Below, in pieces: positions 46,475-59,560 of a stretch of DNA of 64,000 bases (the first letter of the stretch is position 1; each line of letters starts with the position of its first letter). Under the pieces are notes generated by a model. That model had not been told where the DNA came from. It saw only the letters and a list, made by a program, of their open reading frames with translations, and searched no databases. Origin of the DNA: Ceratotherium simum simum (lineage: Eukaryota > Chordata > Mammalia > Perissodactyla > Rhinocerotidae); contig NW_004454280.1 in NCBI RefSeq assembly GCF_000283155.1, positions 968,438 to 1,032,437 on the forward strand, read 5' to 3'. The translations under genes were made by a program, and so were the position numbers.

Positions 46475-47727
46475 GAATTTTTATGTTAAGAAGATTTCAC
46501 CTTAATCCCCAGAAAGTTAGTTCACAGAAAAGCCCTCAACTGACAAAGTAACCACTCTTGATTAAACTTCGTATAGAGCTGTGTAATTATTTTAAACTAA
46601 CATTCTAAGGACAAAAGCAGCTGTGCAACATTAAAGTATGGCTTTGAAATTAATACTGCATAGTATGGTTACTTACAGCACTTAAAAGCTGTAACAGGCT
46701 TTAAAGCGTAAAAATTTTGCACCTTATGATTTATAAATGGAGTTCCAATAAGGAAAAAAATAGACTTTGTTTTTGCCGCCTTCACTTCTTTATAAAAAAG
46801 GTTGTTTATCTCTCAAATGCCTTTTACGGAACTTGATTCTGCCATGCTGACAGTATTAAAAGACCAAAACAATGTACTTTGCCATGAAAATGGCTGAGTA
46901 AGAAAGCAGATTATATAGACCAAGCAGATCACCTTAGGAAAAGAAGGCAACACTCAGCCATCTGGGGAACCCAAATTTGTAGTTTCAAACAATTATAGGT
47001 GTAAATAAATTTTTCTGTTATATTACCATTTCCCTAAAATCTTGTTTTTAAAAGCAGGTCTGTATAGGGAGAACAATCCTATAATAGCTCAAAACCTGTT
47101 AAGAGTGTTAAACCACATTTCTAGCAATTTAAATTGGAAAGATACTGTCTACTGACATTATCAGATTTTTTCCTTACAAATTTAATAACGATTTTTACCA
47201 CACAGCAAGCGTGGTCAAACAAGTGACTTCCAAAGGTCAGAAAGTGATAGCCTATTGGTTAAGTATTAAAGGAGCCAAAATGGGCAAGTTGTATAGACTT
47301 TCACTTCATTTAGTCCTCGTTTCCAGGAGCTATTTGTTTTTGAGTTCTTTATTATTTAAGTTACACAGTAGAGGGATACTGTTGGGCCAGTGTGCATTTA
47401 TTGTCTTAATTTTATGTCCTTCATATCAATTTGGTATAAGATTCAAACTTTAGAGTATTGAGGGTATTTTATGCAGGATCATATTAAAAACACCATTTAA
47501 ATACCAATTTGTATATAATAGAGCAAAGGAAGTGATAAAACATACAATTATCAATTATCCAAGGTCACCAATCACCAAGCTTCATTATTATGTTTTACAA
47601 TGACTAAATAAAAAGGATTTCAGAATCAAGCACTTATACTTAGTTTCTTTAACAGGCTAGCCAATTAAATGCAACTGGCCTGGTGAGTGTGCAAGGAAAT
47701 TCAGGAATCTTAGTGTTTCCCTCTTTC
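46475..47727. other. XPO7 intron 1, nothing recognised
   Basis: AT-rich intron sequence with no exon or named repeat. Confidence 0.4.
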
Positions 47728-47911
47728 TTCTTATTTTTTTTTTCGTGAGGAAGATCAGCCCTGAGCTAACATCCATGCCTATCTTCCTCTACTTTATATG
47801 GGACGCCGCCATAGCATGGCCTGACAAGTGGTGTCGGTGCGCGCCCGGGATCCGAACCCAGGCCGCCAGCAGCTGAGCGCGCTCACTTAACCGGTCGCCA
47901 CAGGGCCGGCC
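47728..47911 (-). mobile_element. ERE-type SINE, single tail unit
   Basis: Reverse copy: cgtgaggaagatcagccctg, tatgggacgccgccatagca and head acagggccggcccc. Flanks are pyrimidine-rich and I could not fix the duplication. Confidence 0.88.
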
Positions 47912-48491
47912 CCTCCCCCCTTCTTTTATGTTAACTAGTTCTTACAGTTTCCAGGCTGATAGGAATTGCATTTACAAACAGAATCTAATTGGCTTAAGAG
48001 AATGAAAAGTTCAGCCACAGATTGGGAGAAAATTTTTGCAAGAGATATATCTGAGAAAAGACTGGTATCCAAAATGTACAACGAACTCTTAAAACTTGAC
48101 AATAACAACTCAATTAAAAATTTGGCAAAAGATCTGAACAGACATCTCACCAAAGAAGATGTACAGATGACAAAGAAGTGTATGAAAAGATGCCTAACAT
48201 TGTATGTTATCAGGAAACTGCAAATTAAAACAACAGTGGGATACCACTATGCACCTATTAGAATGGCTAAAATCCAAAACATTGAAAACACCAAATGCTG
48301 GCTAGGATGTGGAACAACAGGAACTCTCATTCATTGCTGGTGGGAATGCTAAATGGTACAGCCCACTTTGGAAGACAGTTTGGCAGTTTCTTAAACAACT
48401 AACATACTCTTACCATATGATCCACCAGTTGCGCTCCTTGGTATTTACTAAATGAGCCGAAAACTTATGTCCACACAAAAACCTGCGCATG

Positions 48492-48690
48492 GGGCCGGCT
48501 CCGTGGCTTGGCGGTTAAGTGCGCGCGCTCTGATGCTGGCGGCCCGGGTTCGGATCCCGGGAGCGCCCCGAGGCACCACTTCTCCGTCCAACGCGAGGCC
48601 GAGTCCCACGTACAGCAACTAGAAGGATGTGAACCTACGACATACAACTATCTACTGGGGCTTTGGGGGGAAAAAACTGAATAAATAAAA

Positions 48691-48722
<32 letters not shown>
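48492..48722 (+). mobile_element. ERE-type SINE, young-looking variant
   Basis: Variant block ccgaggcaccacttctccgt then ccaacgcgaggccgagtcc, shared with the reverse copy at 52605-52820. Target-site duplication aaaaacctgcgcatg at 48477-48491 and 48723-48737. Long uninterrupted A-tail (over 25 bases), suggesting recent insertion. Confidence 0.95.
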
Positions 48723-48731
<9 letters not shown>

Positions 48732-49190
48732 CGCATGAGTGCTTACAGCAGGTTTATTCAGAATTGCCAACACTTGGAAGCAACCAAGACATCCTTCAAT
48801 AGTTGAATGGATAAACAAACTAAGGTACATCCAGAAAATGAAATCCTATTCAGTGATAAAAAGAAATGAGCTATCAAGCCATAAAAAGACATGGAGGAAA
48901 CTTAAATGCATACTACTAAGTGAAAGAAGCCAATCTGAAAGGCTACATACTGTATGATTCCAACCATATGACATTTAGGAAAAGGCAAAACTACAGCAAC
49001 AGTAAAAAGAGCAGTGGTTGCTAAGAGCGTGGGAGGAAGGAGGGATGAAGAATAGGTGGAACCCAGGGGATATTCAGAGCAAGGAAACTATTCTGTATAA
49101 TACTGTAATGATGGATTCATATTGTACATTTGTCAAAACCCATAGAATGTACAACACAGAGAGTAGACTTTAGTTAATAATAATGTATCA

Positions 49191-49507
49191 GGGCCGGCCC
49201 TGTGGCTTACCGGTTAAATGCGCGCGCTCCGCTACTGGCAGCCCGGGTTTGGATCCCGGGCGCGCAGCGATGCACCGCTTCTCTGGCCATGCTGAGGCCG
49301 CGTCCCACATACAGCAACTAGAAGGATGTGCAACTATGACAAACAACTATCTACTTGGGCTTGAGGGGAAAAAAAAAAAAAGGAGAAGGATTGGCAATAG
49401 ATGTTAGCTCAGAGCCAGTCTTCCTCAGCAAAAAGAGGAGGATTAGCATGGATGTTAGCTCAGGGCTGATCTTCCTCACAAAAAAAAAAAATAATAAAAT
49501 AAAATAA
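49191..49507 (+). mobile_element. ERE-type SINE, composite subfamily
   Basis: Head, body and two tail units, then an (aaaat)n end. Target-site duplication aataatgtatca at 49179-49190 and 49508-49519. Confidence 0.95.
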
Positions 49508-49680
49508 AATAATGTATCAATATTGGCTCATCAATTGTAAGATACCACAATAATGCAAGATGTTAATACTGTTATAGGGGAAACTGTGTGTGTGGGGAGG
49601 ATTAGGAGGTATGTGTGAACTGTGTACTTTCCATTCAGTTTTTCTGTAAACGTAAAACTGCTCTAAAAAGTATATTAAAA

Positions 49681-51179
49681 CCAAATCTAATTTGCCAGTT
49701 TAAAAAAAGTCGTACTCTTTCACTCCAAATTTGATCTTAATATTGTCTAGTTTACTAAAGAATGTTCTATAGTAAAACATGACATTTTATATCCTAGCTT
49801 TCATCCTACTGGTCTCTTTGACAGGGCAATAAAATGGTTCAAGTTCTCTACTTTAATATGTAGGCATTATAACACTGTCATTCATATTCAGAGGTAATGT
49901 AATTCACAGTAGTTCTCTGCAGATCTAAATTAGAATTCAAACTGTACCTATCTGGTATAAAATATTCTTCTGCTAGAGGATCTATATCGGAAAAATCTTC
50001 AAAAATTAGATTTGTAAGGTCATTTCAAAGTAATGCTCACATTTAAATAACTTACAGTTACTCTTCTAAATTATCCCTTACCACCCAGATATGTGTCTAA
50101 ATGGGAAAGGTCAGCAAAATATACCTTGGTTTGCCTTATGAGTCATAGCATCTCTGGTGTTCTGCTCTCCTTTCAAAACTTTGAATACAATTTTGGGACA
50201 CTTTGACAATTGAAAATATTTCTCTATACATTTCTGCAACTTAATCATGCATTTGTCTCCATTTTTTAAAAAAAGCACAATACTCACTTCACCTGAAGAA
50301 CCAAGTTTACAGTACATCTTAGATTTGTTGCCACTAACATAATGTGCAACTAATAAAAAAAAAAGTAGTGCATGCAACATATCAATAAACTTAGTTTTGA
50401 ACAGCCCTAATAAATGTTTTCATTCACAAACGTTGCAGGAAATGACTACAGGTATTTTACTATCTCTCACATCCTAAACTGGTGTTATGTTTTTTGAGCT
50501 AAATTCTCACAAAAGAAATAGGCCAAATGCATCTGATATTCTAGAAAAGAAGAGCAGTGACATCTGCTACACTGGTTGCTAATACCAAGGAGGAACTTTC
50601 CAACAATGTGGGGATGGTACTAGATGATTTTTATTTAAATAAAAATTTGTTGAGACTGAGTTGGGTGATCACCATCACTCCCATTTTGATTAACTGTTAT
50701 GTCACCTCTAGGGATTCCCATTGTTCAAACAGCATGAAGATCTTCTCTTTCACAGTCAACATAACTATGACTCATAATTATACATGTTATATACTCATAA
50801 TTAACATAAGATCTTAATATAAGTTTCAGTATCATAAATACCATAAATACTCTTCAAAAGTAATTTTCCAAAAATACTGAGCTGAGAACATGAGGCTCTG
50901 AAAAGACATTAGCAGTAGTTGGAGACTCTCAAAACAAAACAGTTGATAACACTCCTATATGGCTACTGGCTTCTCCAAGTGTGACTAAATGCTGACAGGC
51001 TCCAACAATATTTAAACTAAATAGGCAGAATGGCAGACTAACGAAAAGAACACTGAACTTGAAAGTTAGGAGAAGAGGATTTTAACAGGTGGTTTTATGT
51101 GCAGCTCTGCTTTAGACTTTTTATGTGACAGTACAACTTCCCTAACTCTGGGAGGTCTCTACTCTATCACATAGAAAAC
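49681..51179. other. XPO7 intron 1, nothing recognised
   Basis: Repeat-poor by eye. No exon or RNA gene supported. Confidence 0.4.
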
Positions 51180-51500
51180 AGGGGCATTCATTCAACAACA
51201 AATATCTGAATGCCTACCATGTGCCAAGCACCATTCTAAATGCTTGAGATGTATCAGTGAACAAAACCAAGATCCCTGCCGTCTTGGAGCTGACATTATA
51301 GTGAGGGAAGATGAAATCATAATAAATGTAATAAATAAATTATAGGGTATGTTAGAAGGCGAAAAATACTATGCAAAAAAATAGAGCAAGGTAAGAACTG
51401 AGAGTATATGTGAGTATGGGGGTAGGAAGAGGTGCAGGTTGCAGTATTCAAAAAGTAGTTAACATAGGCTTCAGAGAGGTGAAAAAATGAGCCAAATGTT
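51180..51500 (+). repeat. ancient mammalian interspersed repeat
   Basis: It has the widespread motif string ttcattcaacaacaaatatc, gcctaccatgtgccaagcac, gagatgtatcagtgaacaaa and gagctgacattatagtg. Family not named with confidence. Confidence 0.6.
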
Positions 51501-52604
51501 TAGAAAGTGGGGGAGTCAACCAGAAGTAAGCACATCTACTTATGACTCCTAAGGAGGATTCTCTATGGATAAGACAACACATATGAAGTTTCCAAAAGGG
51601 AAAGATTATCACTTTGCTGGGTGTTAATCCCTGTGCTACGCACTTATACATGTCTCATTTTCTATAAAAATTTGAGGTAGAGTATTAAAATCCTATTGGT
51701 AGTTATTCTCATTTTTTAAAAAATAGAAGGCAAATATAAATTTTACATGAGTTTATTTAAAGAAAGCCTACCAAAAAAAGAAATAGGAGTATATTGTATA
51801 TACTATATACATGTAATATATATAATTCATTGAACTAATGCTGTTTTTGACATCAACAACGGCCTATTGCAAGGTGCTTCAATTTGAATTCATCCAAAGA
51901 AAGTCCATGCAACATTTGCAAGCTGATAATCTGAAACTAAACTGACAAACTAGCAACTGAAATGAAAACAACATTAACAATCCCTGATGTGACCTGAACT
52001 TCTCAACATAACCTCACTGACAAACCTTACTTATCTGATGGGGAGAACAATTTACTCTTCTCCTTTGGGGAACAAAAATCAGCTCCTGTAGTTTAGGAAC
52101 ACAAAATATTCCTTCAACAAATGGTACCGATGCTAATTAAATGTTTAGGCAAGTGTTTCTTTGAAAATGTCCTTAAAAGCCTGTGAAACAAATCAGATTA
52201 ATGAAACAACTTTTAAGGAAACAAAATAATTTTAGATCCATTTAGCCCAAATGGATACTGAAATATTTTAGAATATGGCTGGGAGTTAAGTCAAAAACAA
52301 ACCTAACCTAATATGTATGCTATTCTGTTTTTAAACCTCAAACCAACGCAAACCAAACCTAGATCCCAGTAAGAATGACCGTAAAAAGTACATTCTGGAA
52401 CTTAAATCTCTGTTCCTACTTCGGTAATTAGGTTTAAAGCAAAGTGCTCCTATCTACATTCTCTTCAGAAATTTAAGACTTTCCAAACTGCAATCAAGTT
52501 CTATCTGCATTTCCCTACCAAAAATAATCAACAGTTGTCAGTCAAGTTTAGAACTGAACAATAAATGAGTGAGACCTGAAGACTTGGAGGTAGAATGCTT
52601 TTTT

Positions 52605-52820
52605 TTTTTTTTTTTTAAAGATTTTATTTATTCATTTTTTTCCCCCCAAAGCCCCAGTAGATAGCTGTATGTCATAGGTTCACATCCTTCTAGTTGCTGT
52701 ACGTGGGACTCGGTCTCGCGTTGGACGGAGAAGTGGTGCCTCGGGGCGCGCCCAGGATCCGAACCCGGGCCGCCAGCATCAGAGCGCGCGCACTCAACCA
52801 CCAAGCCACGGAGCCGGCCC
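52605..52820 (-). mobile_element. ERE-type SINE, young-looking variant
   Basis: Target-site duplication tagaatgctttttt at 52591-52604 and 52821-52834. Shares the diagnostic ggacggagaagtggtgcctc block (reverse) with the 48.5-kb copy. Confidence 0.95.
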
Positions 52821-52834
52821 TAGAATGCTTTTTT

Positions 52835-54279
52835 AAAACGCTGCCCTTGGTATGATGAAGCTTTACCTGACTCCTGGCCGAGTTAGAGCAGCAGCTGCAA
52901 CACCTTAGTTGTTACCAAGAGAGAGAATCAGGACACATTTCAAAGCTACAGTTAACATTACCTTTTTCACCACATTGCTTCCCCCTCCCCCCATCACATT
53001 GCTTTTAACCAATTATGGCATAATTAATGCACAAAAATAACTTTCATTTAAGTGGTGATGATGGGAAAAGTATCACCATAGTAAGAATCTAATAGTTGTC
53101 AGTTTCATGTTATTCAATATGCAGACCTGGAGAAAGGCAGCTATGCCACTAATTGCCTCTGGGCAGGCAATGAGCTAACGATGATGTCTGGGTCAGCCTT
53201 TGGCAACGACTGAATCTCAAAAAGCAAAAGTTGGTTGAGCCAGGAAGATTTGTGCTAAACAAGGAAGAAAAGTCACTAAATTATAAATGTGGACATTAAA
53301 CTTGACAGGATGAGAATAATAAACTAATTTTCCCTATAATATTAATTTCTGGAACTACTGTGTCAGTTTATGAGATTTTTCTGAAAAATGTAATTCAACA
53401 GTGAAATAGAAAATAGAAGCAGAAGGCATCTAGAGTTTTAAAGAGAGAGATTAGCAGACCTTTAGAAAATTATTTTGAGTTGTGGACACTTCATCTGTTC
53501 CTATTTCAGGACCCCTAATTTGCTATTGCTGGCAGAAGTTTCCAGGGCCCAGGGAAGTATTTCCTGCTGATGACTCAAACAACTATGGATGAGACCATAT
53601 ATTCAGATCCTTGGAGGAGCCAAACGGTTTCTTTGAAATAGTCTCACTTCTACTTCTAGTCTGAGAATGTGTCATTACCAAAGCCTGTGACATCTTCTGG
53701 TATATGAAATGTTAAATGAATTCAGGAAGATTCTGGCACAGATGCTTTTGATAGCATGTTGAATTATGGCCTATTAATACTAGTTTTTCTGGAGGAGGTA
53801 AATAAATTAAAAAAAAAAAAACCCAGAAAAGCTCAATGCCTCACATTTTTTTATTAGGTTGAGCCATATGAAAGTGCCAAATAGCCAATCATTCTTGTCC
53901 TACAAAAAATGGCAATTTTATGTGGTTCAATCCAGTATATAGAAATAACATTTTAAAATACTTTAAAATTTGTGTTCTGCTTCTAATTAAGGGTTGGATT
54001 TCACTTTTAGATCAATATATTAGAGTGAGATCTATTACAAATTTGGTAAACAATCTGATTTCCAATCTACCTATTCTAAATTTACTTTCCATTATTCCTC
54101 CATACAAACCCTCTGGTCTCTCTGGCTTTCAAATCCATCAGGCTCATCCTTCTGGGCTTATAGGACCTGCTTCCACTCTATTTTTTTGTTTCTTGCTCAT
54201 TTCTGTAGATGCTCCATGTGTGCTTGATTAGGATGTGTTGTGTACGTGGATTTGGACATCAAATCCATCCTGTTAACTT
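52835..54279. other. XPO7 intron 1, nothing recognised
   Basis: AT-rich, possibly including decayed LINE material toward 54 kb. No exon supported. Confidence 0.4.
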
Positions 54280-54729
54280 GTGTTCAAACCTTCTGTAGCT
54301 TTATTCTTTTTGGCTCCTTGCCCTATCAATGAACTGAGTGATTTTTTACAGTGCTAGTGGATTTGCAGTTTTGCTCTATACTTTCATCAGTTTTTACATT
54401 ATATATTCTGAAGCTATTTCACGAGAGGCATACAAGTTTAGGAGCTGAGTCTTTTGTTATTTAGTGACTCTCTTGATCTCTGAAAGCTTTTGCCAGTTAT
54501 GTATTATAAATCCCTCCCCCCATTCTGTAGACTGTTTTTTTACTCAATGGTGTCTTTTGATGAAGAGAAGTTCTTAATTTTAATACAGTCCAATTTATCA
54601 TTATTTTATGATTAGTATTTTGCTTGTCCTGTTTAAGAAATCTTTTCCTAAGATCATAAACATATTCTACGTTATCTTTTAAAAGCTTTGTTTCTTCTAC
54701 TTTCACCTTTAGATCTAAAAGCCAGTTGG

Positions 54730-54982
54730 GGGGCCGGCCTGGTGGCACAAGTGGTTAAGTGCGTGCGCTCCACTGTGGCAGCCCGGGGTTCGCAGGTTCG
54801 GATCCTGGGCGCGCACTGACACACTGCTTGTCAGGCCATGCTGTGGCGGTGTCCCATATAAAGTGGAGGAAGATGGGCGTGGATGTTAGCCCAGGGCCAG
54901 TCTTCCTCAGCAAAAAAAGAGGAGGATTGGCAGATGTTAGCTCAGGGCTAATCTTCCTCACGCAAATAAAAAATAAAAAAAT
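54730..54982 (+). mobile_element. ERE-type SINE, two-unit tail
   Basis: Target-site duplication aaaagccagttgg at 54717-54729 and 54983-54995. Confidence 0.95.
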
Positions 54983-56156
54983 AAAAGCCAGTTGGAAGAG
55001 ACTACTTTGTATGGTGTGTATTTGGGGGTGGCCGTCAAGCTTTACTACTTTTATATTATTATTTTTAATCCACTTGTACAAACTGGCTTTTAACTTTGAG
55101 GTTACTTAATATTTGTGATTACTAATGTACCTTGGACTTATTCTTCCTTTTTCCTTTCTGCTATACTTGTCCTACTTTTCTCTCTGCTTCTTTTTCTTTC
55201 CTTGACCTGTTTTTTATTTTTAAAAAATTTAGCTTGCTAGATTTTGAATTCTATTTTTCTCCCCAATACTAGTTACTACACATTCTTAATCAAATCCAAA
55301 GTTAGGCAATATTTTATCCCCCTCCTGAGTAACATAATGGCCTCAGAACACGTACTATAAATAGTTCTCTTCTGTGTTACACCGTTATTGTCCACTATTT
55401 TGGTTTTGTCTTTTTAGCCCTAAAAATTAGACATTACTATTATTTCATACAATGTTTGTTTAGATTTATGTTTACCAGTTTCTTCGTTCACCTTTACTTC
55501 TCACATAACCAAATCCTTCTTCTAGAGTATTTTCCTTCTTCTTTGGGTATATCCTTTATAGAAGTTCCTTAAGTAAAGATTTGCTGATGGCAAACTCAGT
55601 TTTTGTTTATCTAAAAATGACTGATAGTGCCTTCATTCTTGAAAGATTATTTTGTTGGGTACACAATTCTAAGCTGACATTTATTTTCCTCTGTACAATC
55701 TTTTGGCTTCCAGGTTGGTGCTGTCTCTATAGTCCTGTTTTTATTTGTAGGTGATGTCTGTCTTTCTGGTTTTAAGACCTTCTCTTTGTCTTTATAGAGT
55801 TTCTAGCTTTACAACAACATGTCTAGGTGTGATTTTTAAAAATTTATCTCGTTTTGTATATGCAGAGCACCTTTAACTTGGATTCCCAGTTTTTCTATTC
55901 TAGAAATTCTCAGCCAATATTCTTCAAATATCTGTCTCTCTCCCATTTTCTTTCTAGGTACACTGCATATTCTACCCTCTCTGTCTTTTAACCTTTCATC
56001 CTTTTCCTGTCCTTGTTTCCCTGATCTTCCCTGTAGAAGATCTTCAGATCTTCTAGTTCTCTAATATGCTAACCTATTCATTGGGTTTAAAATTTCAACA
56101 ATTATATTTTAACTTACTTCTATTTGATTGTTTTCCAAATGTGCCTTATCATTTTT

Positions 56157-56420
56157 TAAAATTTTATTTATTTATTTATTTTTTTGTGTGTAAGGAAGAT
56201 CAGCCCTGAGCTAACACGTGCCAATCTTCTTCTTTTTGCTGAGGAAGACTGGCCCTGGGCTAACATCCATGCCCATCTTCCTCCACTTTATATGGGACGC
56301 CGCCACAGCATGGTTTGACAAGTGGTGCGTCGGTGCACGCCCGGGATCCGAACCTGCGAACCCCGGCCTGCCACAGTGGAGCGCACGCACTTAACTGCTT
56401 GCGCCACTGGGCCCGCCCCC
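56157..56420 (-). mobile_element. ERE-type SINE, two-unit tail
   Basis: Target-site duplication gccttatcattttt at 56143-56156 and 56421-56434. Confidence 0.95.
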
Positions 56421-57559
56421 GCCTTATCATTTTTGATGGTCGCTTCTTGCTTGCTCAATTTTTCTTTTAAAAATTCATTATTTTGTTAAGCATTTTATAC
56501 ATAGTTTAATTAACTTATTTTTTATTCTGTAGCTGACGATTTTTCAGTATTTGGTGTGTGTGGGGGAGGGGGGAAATGGGGTAATCTAAATCTGCTGCTT
56601 ACAGTTTCTGCTCAATCTCATTTATGGGGACCTTTTTCTATGTGGGGTAAGATAAACTCATAATTGGCTGATATAAATCCGTAGAAATCCTGAATACCTA
56701 CGTGTTCCTGTTTCTGTTAGTGGCCAGGGAGTGCTAAGAACCCCAGCTGCTTTCCCGGATCCTGGATTAATGTGGAAGTTTCAGTTTTAGCTTCCTCACT
56801 TTGCAGCAGGCACAAGGGTTCAGTTTTGACATTTGACCCTACAGCGACTTTGCTTCACTACTTACTCCCCACACTCCAGTTTGAGTGGGTTCATTTAAAT
56901 TAATTAATGGGGTTGGGGAACTGGGAGATTTCCCTTATTTCTTGCAAGCTTGTCAATGCTTATTCAAATTCTAACAGGATCTACTTATATTATAATAGCA
57001 GGGTACTTCAGAAAAATTAGTTTGCCATACAATAGGAAATGGAACTCTTACCTTCCTACTCATTTTTGCTCCCAAGGGATTTTCCTTACTTTTTTTGGGT
57101 GAGGTCAACTATGTACTTAAAAGGAATTATTTTGATATTTTACTAAGCATTTCTGAGTGCTGTACAGAAGAACTTTCAAATATTGTACTCTGCCATACTG
57201 CTAGAAATTTCAGAAGTCCTCTTTTTTTCAAACCTGTTCTCTCCCATTTTATACTTATATAGTTTTTCTATACCTATATGTAGGATCTTATATTTATCTG
57301 TATAAACTTTTGTCAGATTTGGAGAATTTTTCTCGTCTATTAAGATCTTTCTAGCTTTCATTATCAAACAATCCACCCCTTCATCCTGTATATGAGCAGC
57401 ATATTAAACTTATATTCCAGCAGTTATTTGTTTATATGATCGTTTATTACCCTTTGAGATTAAAGGATAGGATACATCTTAGTTACTTTAGATTTTTGAG
57501 GGCATGTTGAAGTATATAAGTCACAGGAGATATATTCAATAAATGCATACTGAATGAAT

Positions 57560-57935
57560 ATCCTTATCTATTGCTGATAAAAATATTGAACAGGATAAGC
57601 CCATGGTCAGAGCCCTGAGCCATAAGAGAGATCTTGTTCCTAGCTGTCAATGATCCATTGATTAGCACTCTTGGGTATGGCCATTCAACTAGCTGTTCAA
57701 TGATTCAACAAACATTTGAGACTGTATTAAATTTTACATTTTAACTAATTAGGATATTCTGAGAGATTTTATCAAATGCTTTGCTGAAATCCAGATATAG
57801 TCTGTCTACAGCATTTCCTTTTTCTACTAGCCTTACTGACTCATCTTAAACCCTTCAGAAAGGGTTTAAGAAGCCTTTCTGAAATTCTGATCATACCAAT
57901 CTCTTTAGCACAACTTTGAACTCAGCAACACACAT
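57560..57935 (-). repeat. CR1/L3-type LINE reverse-transcriptase remnant
   Basis: The minus strand at 57809-57759 reads VDRLYLDFSKAFDKISQ, containing the (Y/F)LDFSKAFD motif of CR1-clade reverse transcriptases. The flanks decay quickly into stops. CR1/L3 elements stopped moving before the placental radiation (established), so this should be an old, orthologous fossil. Confidence 0.8.
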
Positions 57936-58616
57936 TTTTACACTTTAACTATACACTGCCTTATTGACTGAGTTTATAACTTAGCTTCTGATGATATTTA
58001 ACATAGTTTTGAACTTATAGCAAACCATCAATAAATAACTGCCTTATTACAGCAGAATGTCTTTCAAATGTGTGATATTTGGGAGGAAATGAGAACTCTC
58101 ATCTCTAGTCCCACCCTCACTAGAGGGAAAATAGGAGAAAAGAAATAGGATTCCATATTTAGTTACCCTCAAGGGAAGGAAGTGAATGTTGTGTGTATTT
58201 AATAAAATTACTCACCCTTTAATACTACCAAAATCTGCTTTCATATCCTTAAATCTTATTTCTTCAAAACAAAGTAGAGCAACAAATACTTGTGAAAGAA
58301 ATGTATTCAGTTACAGCAATCCAAAGGATCAAGGGGCCTATACGTTTCTCAGATGATGTGAAATGAAATGTTTTGAAACATACAGTCAATCACTACAGTA
58401 TACTAACACTACAGTTCAAAATATTTTATTTAATTGATGACACCCAAAAGGAACTTCCATAGATTATCAAGTTCTTAATTCTTGACAAGGCTAGGAAAGC
58501 CACAGTGTGTGCCAATTCCTTAAAAACATAAGAAGTTATTTTCATATCTTTCTCAAAAAATTACGAAGGTGAGTGCTGAATATAACAGCCAGTGAGAATC
58601 CACAAAGTTCTCTAGT
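57936..58616. other. XPO7 intron 1, nothing recognised
   Basis: No assignable feature. Confidence 0.4.
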
Positions 58617-59560
58617 TCAATGGTTCTCAAAGTATGGTCCACGGACCCCTGGGGGTTATTGAGATTCTTTCAGGAGGTCTATAAGATCCAAGCTATTTTC
58701 ATATTCATACTAAGACATTATTTACCTTTTTCACCATACTGATATTTGCACAAATGGTGTACCAATGGCACAAAGGCAAGGTGGATAAAACTGCTGGTGC
58801 CTGAGCACAAACCAAGACAGTGCCACCAGAGAATATACCAGCAATCATTGTACTCTCCACTGCCACACACTTATTAAAGAAAAAAAAAGCCAGTTTCACT
58901 TAAGAATGTCCTTGATGAAGGAAGCAGAAAAACTACTATTTTTTAAATTAAATCTCAACCTTGAGGACACATCTTTTTAATATTCTGTGTGACAAATAGG
59001 AACTATGCACGAAACGATTCTGCTGCATACCAATGGGTTTTCACATGACAGAGTAAGGGAAGTTCAGATATGGTTTCAGATGCCACATTGCAACTAACCT
59101 TCATGAAACTACTACTTGTCAAAGAAGTATCAAAGAATATCCATAATTATCTGAAAAGGCTATTAAAATATACCTTCCTTTTCCAACTACATATCTGTGC
59201 AAGGCTGGATTCTGTTCATACATTTCAACCAAAACAACATATGGGAATGCAAATGCAAAAATAATGATGAGAATCCAGCTGTACTCTATTAAGCCAGATA
59301 TTAAAGAGATTTACAAAAAAATATGAAACAATGCTACTTTACTAAATTTTTGTTTTGTTTTGGAACATTTTTTCAAAAAATGTTTATAATGGGTTATGAT
59401 TGTTATTTTAAATGAACTCAACATATTCTAAAATTTGTTTTGATTTCTAATACAGTAAATATTGTAGCTATAAATCATATCAAAAAAGCTCTCTGGGGTC
59501 CTCAATAATATTAAAGAGTATAAAGCAGTCCTGAGACCAAAAAGTTTAACTGCTGCTGCT
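58617..59560 (+). mobile_element. hAT-type DNA transposon, internally deleted
   Basis: 5' end atggttctcaaagtatggtc then ccacggacccctggggg, 3' end ctctggggtcctcaataata and aaaaagtttaactgctgctg, giving eroded inverted termini. About 940 bases, no intact transposase. It shares 5' and 3' blocks with 15610-16048. Confidence 0.75.

Larger units (their letters stand above)
47975..49680 (+). mobile_element. 5'-truncated L1 with two SINE insertions
   Basis: L1 ORF2 end ([11 protein letters not shown] is readable near 48318-48350), continuing after each SINE without loss of text: 47975-48491, 48723-49190 and 49508-49680. The SINEs sit at 48492-48722 and 49191-49507. ORF2 is interrupted and dead. Confidence 0.85.
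54280..57050 (-). mobile_element. old L1 5' region, antisense on this strand, with two SINE insertions
   Basis: Pattern of an old L1 5' side read backwards: gttcttaattttaatacag, tgtttaagaaatcttttcct, gttgggtacacaattctaag, ccaatattcttcaaatatct and ccttctctttgtctttatag. SINEs at 54730-54982 and 56157-56420 split it. Boundaries are approximate and subfamily unknown. Confidence 0.65.

Noticed and set aside
57036..57063. Treating the 57-kb ATG-donor pair as a real exon in the gene model
   Set aside because: Only four codons, beside repeat sequence, and no independent support; kept as a low-interest hypothesis only.
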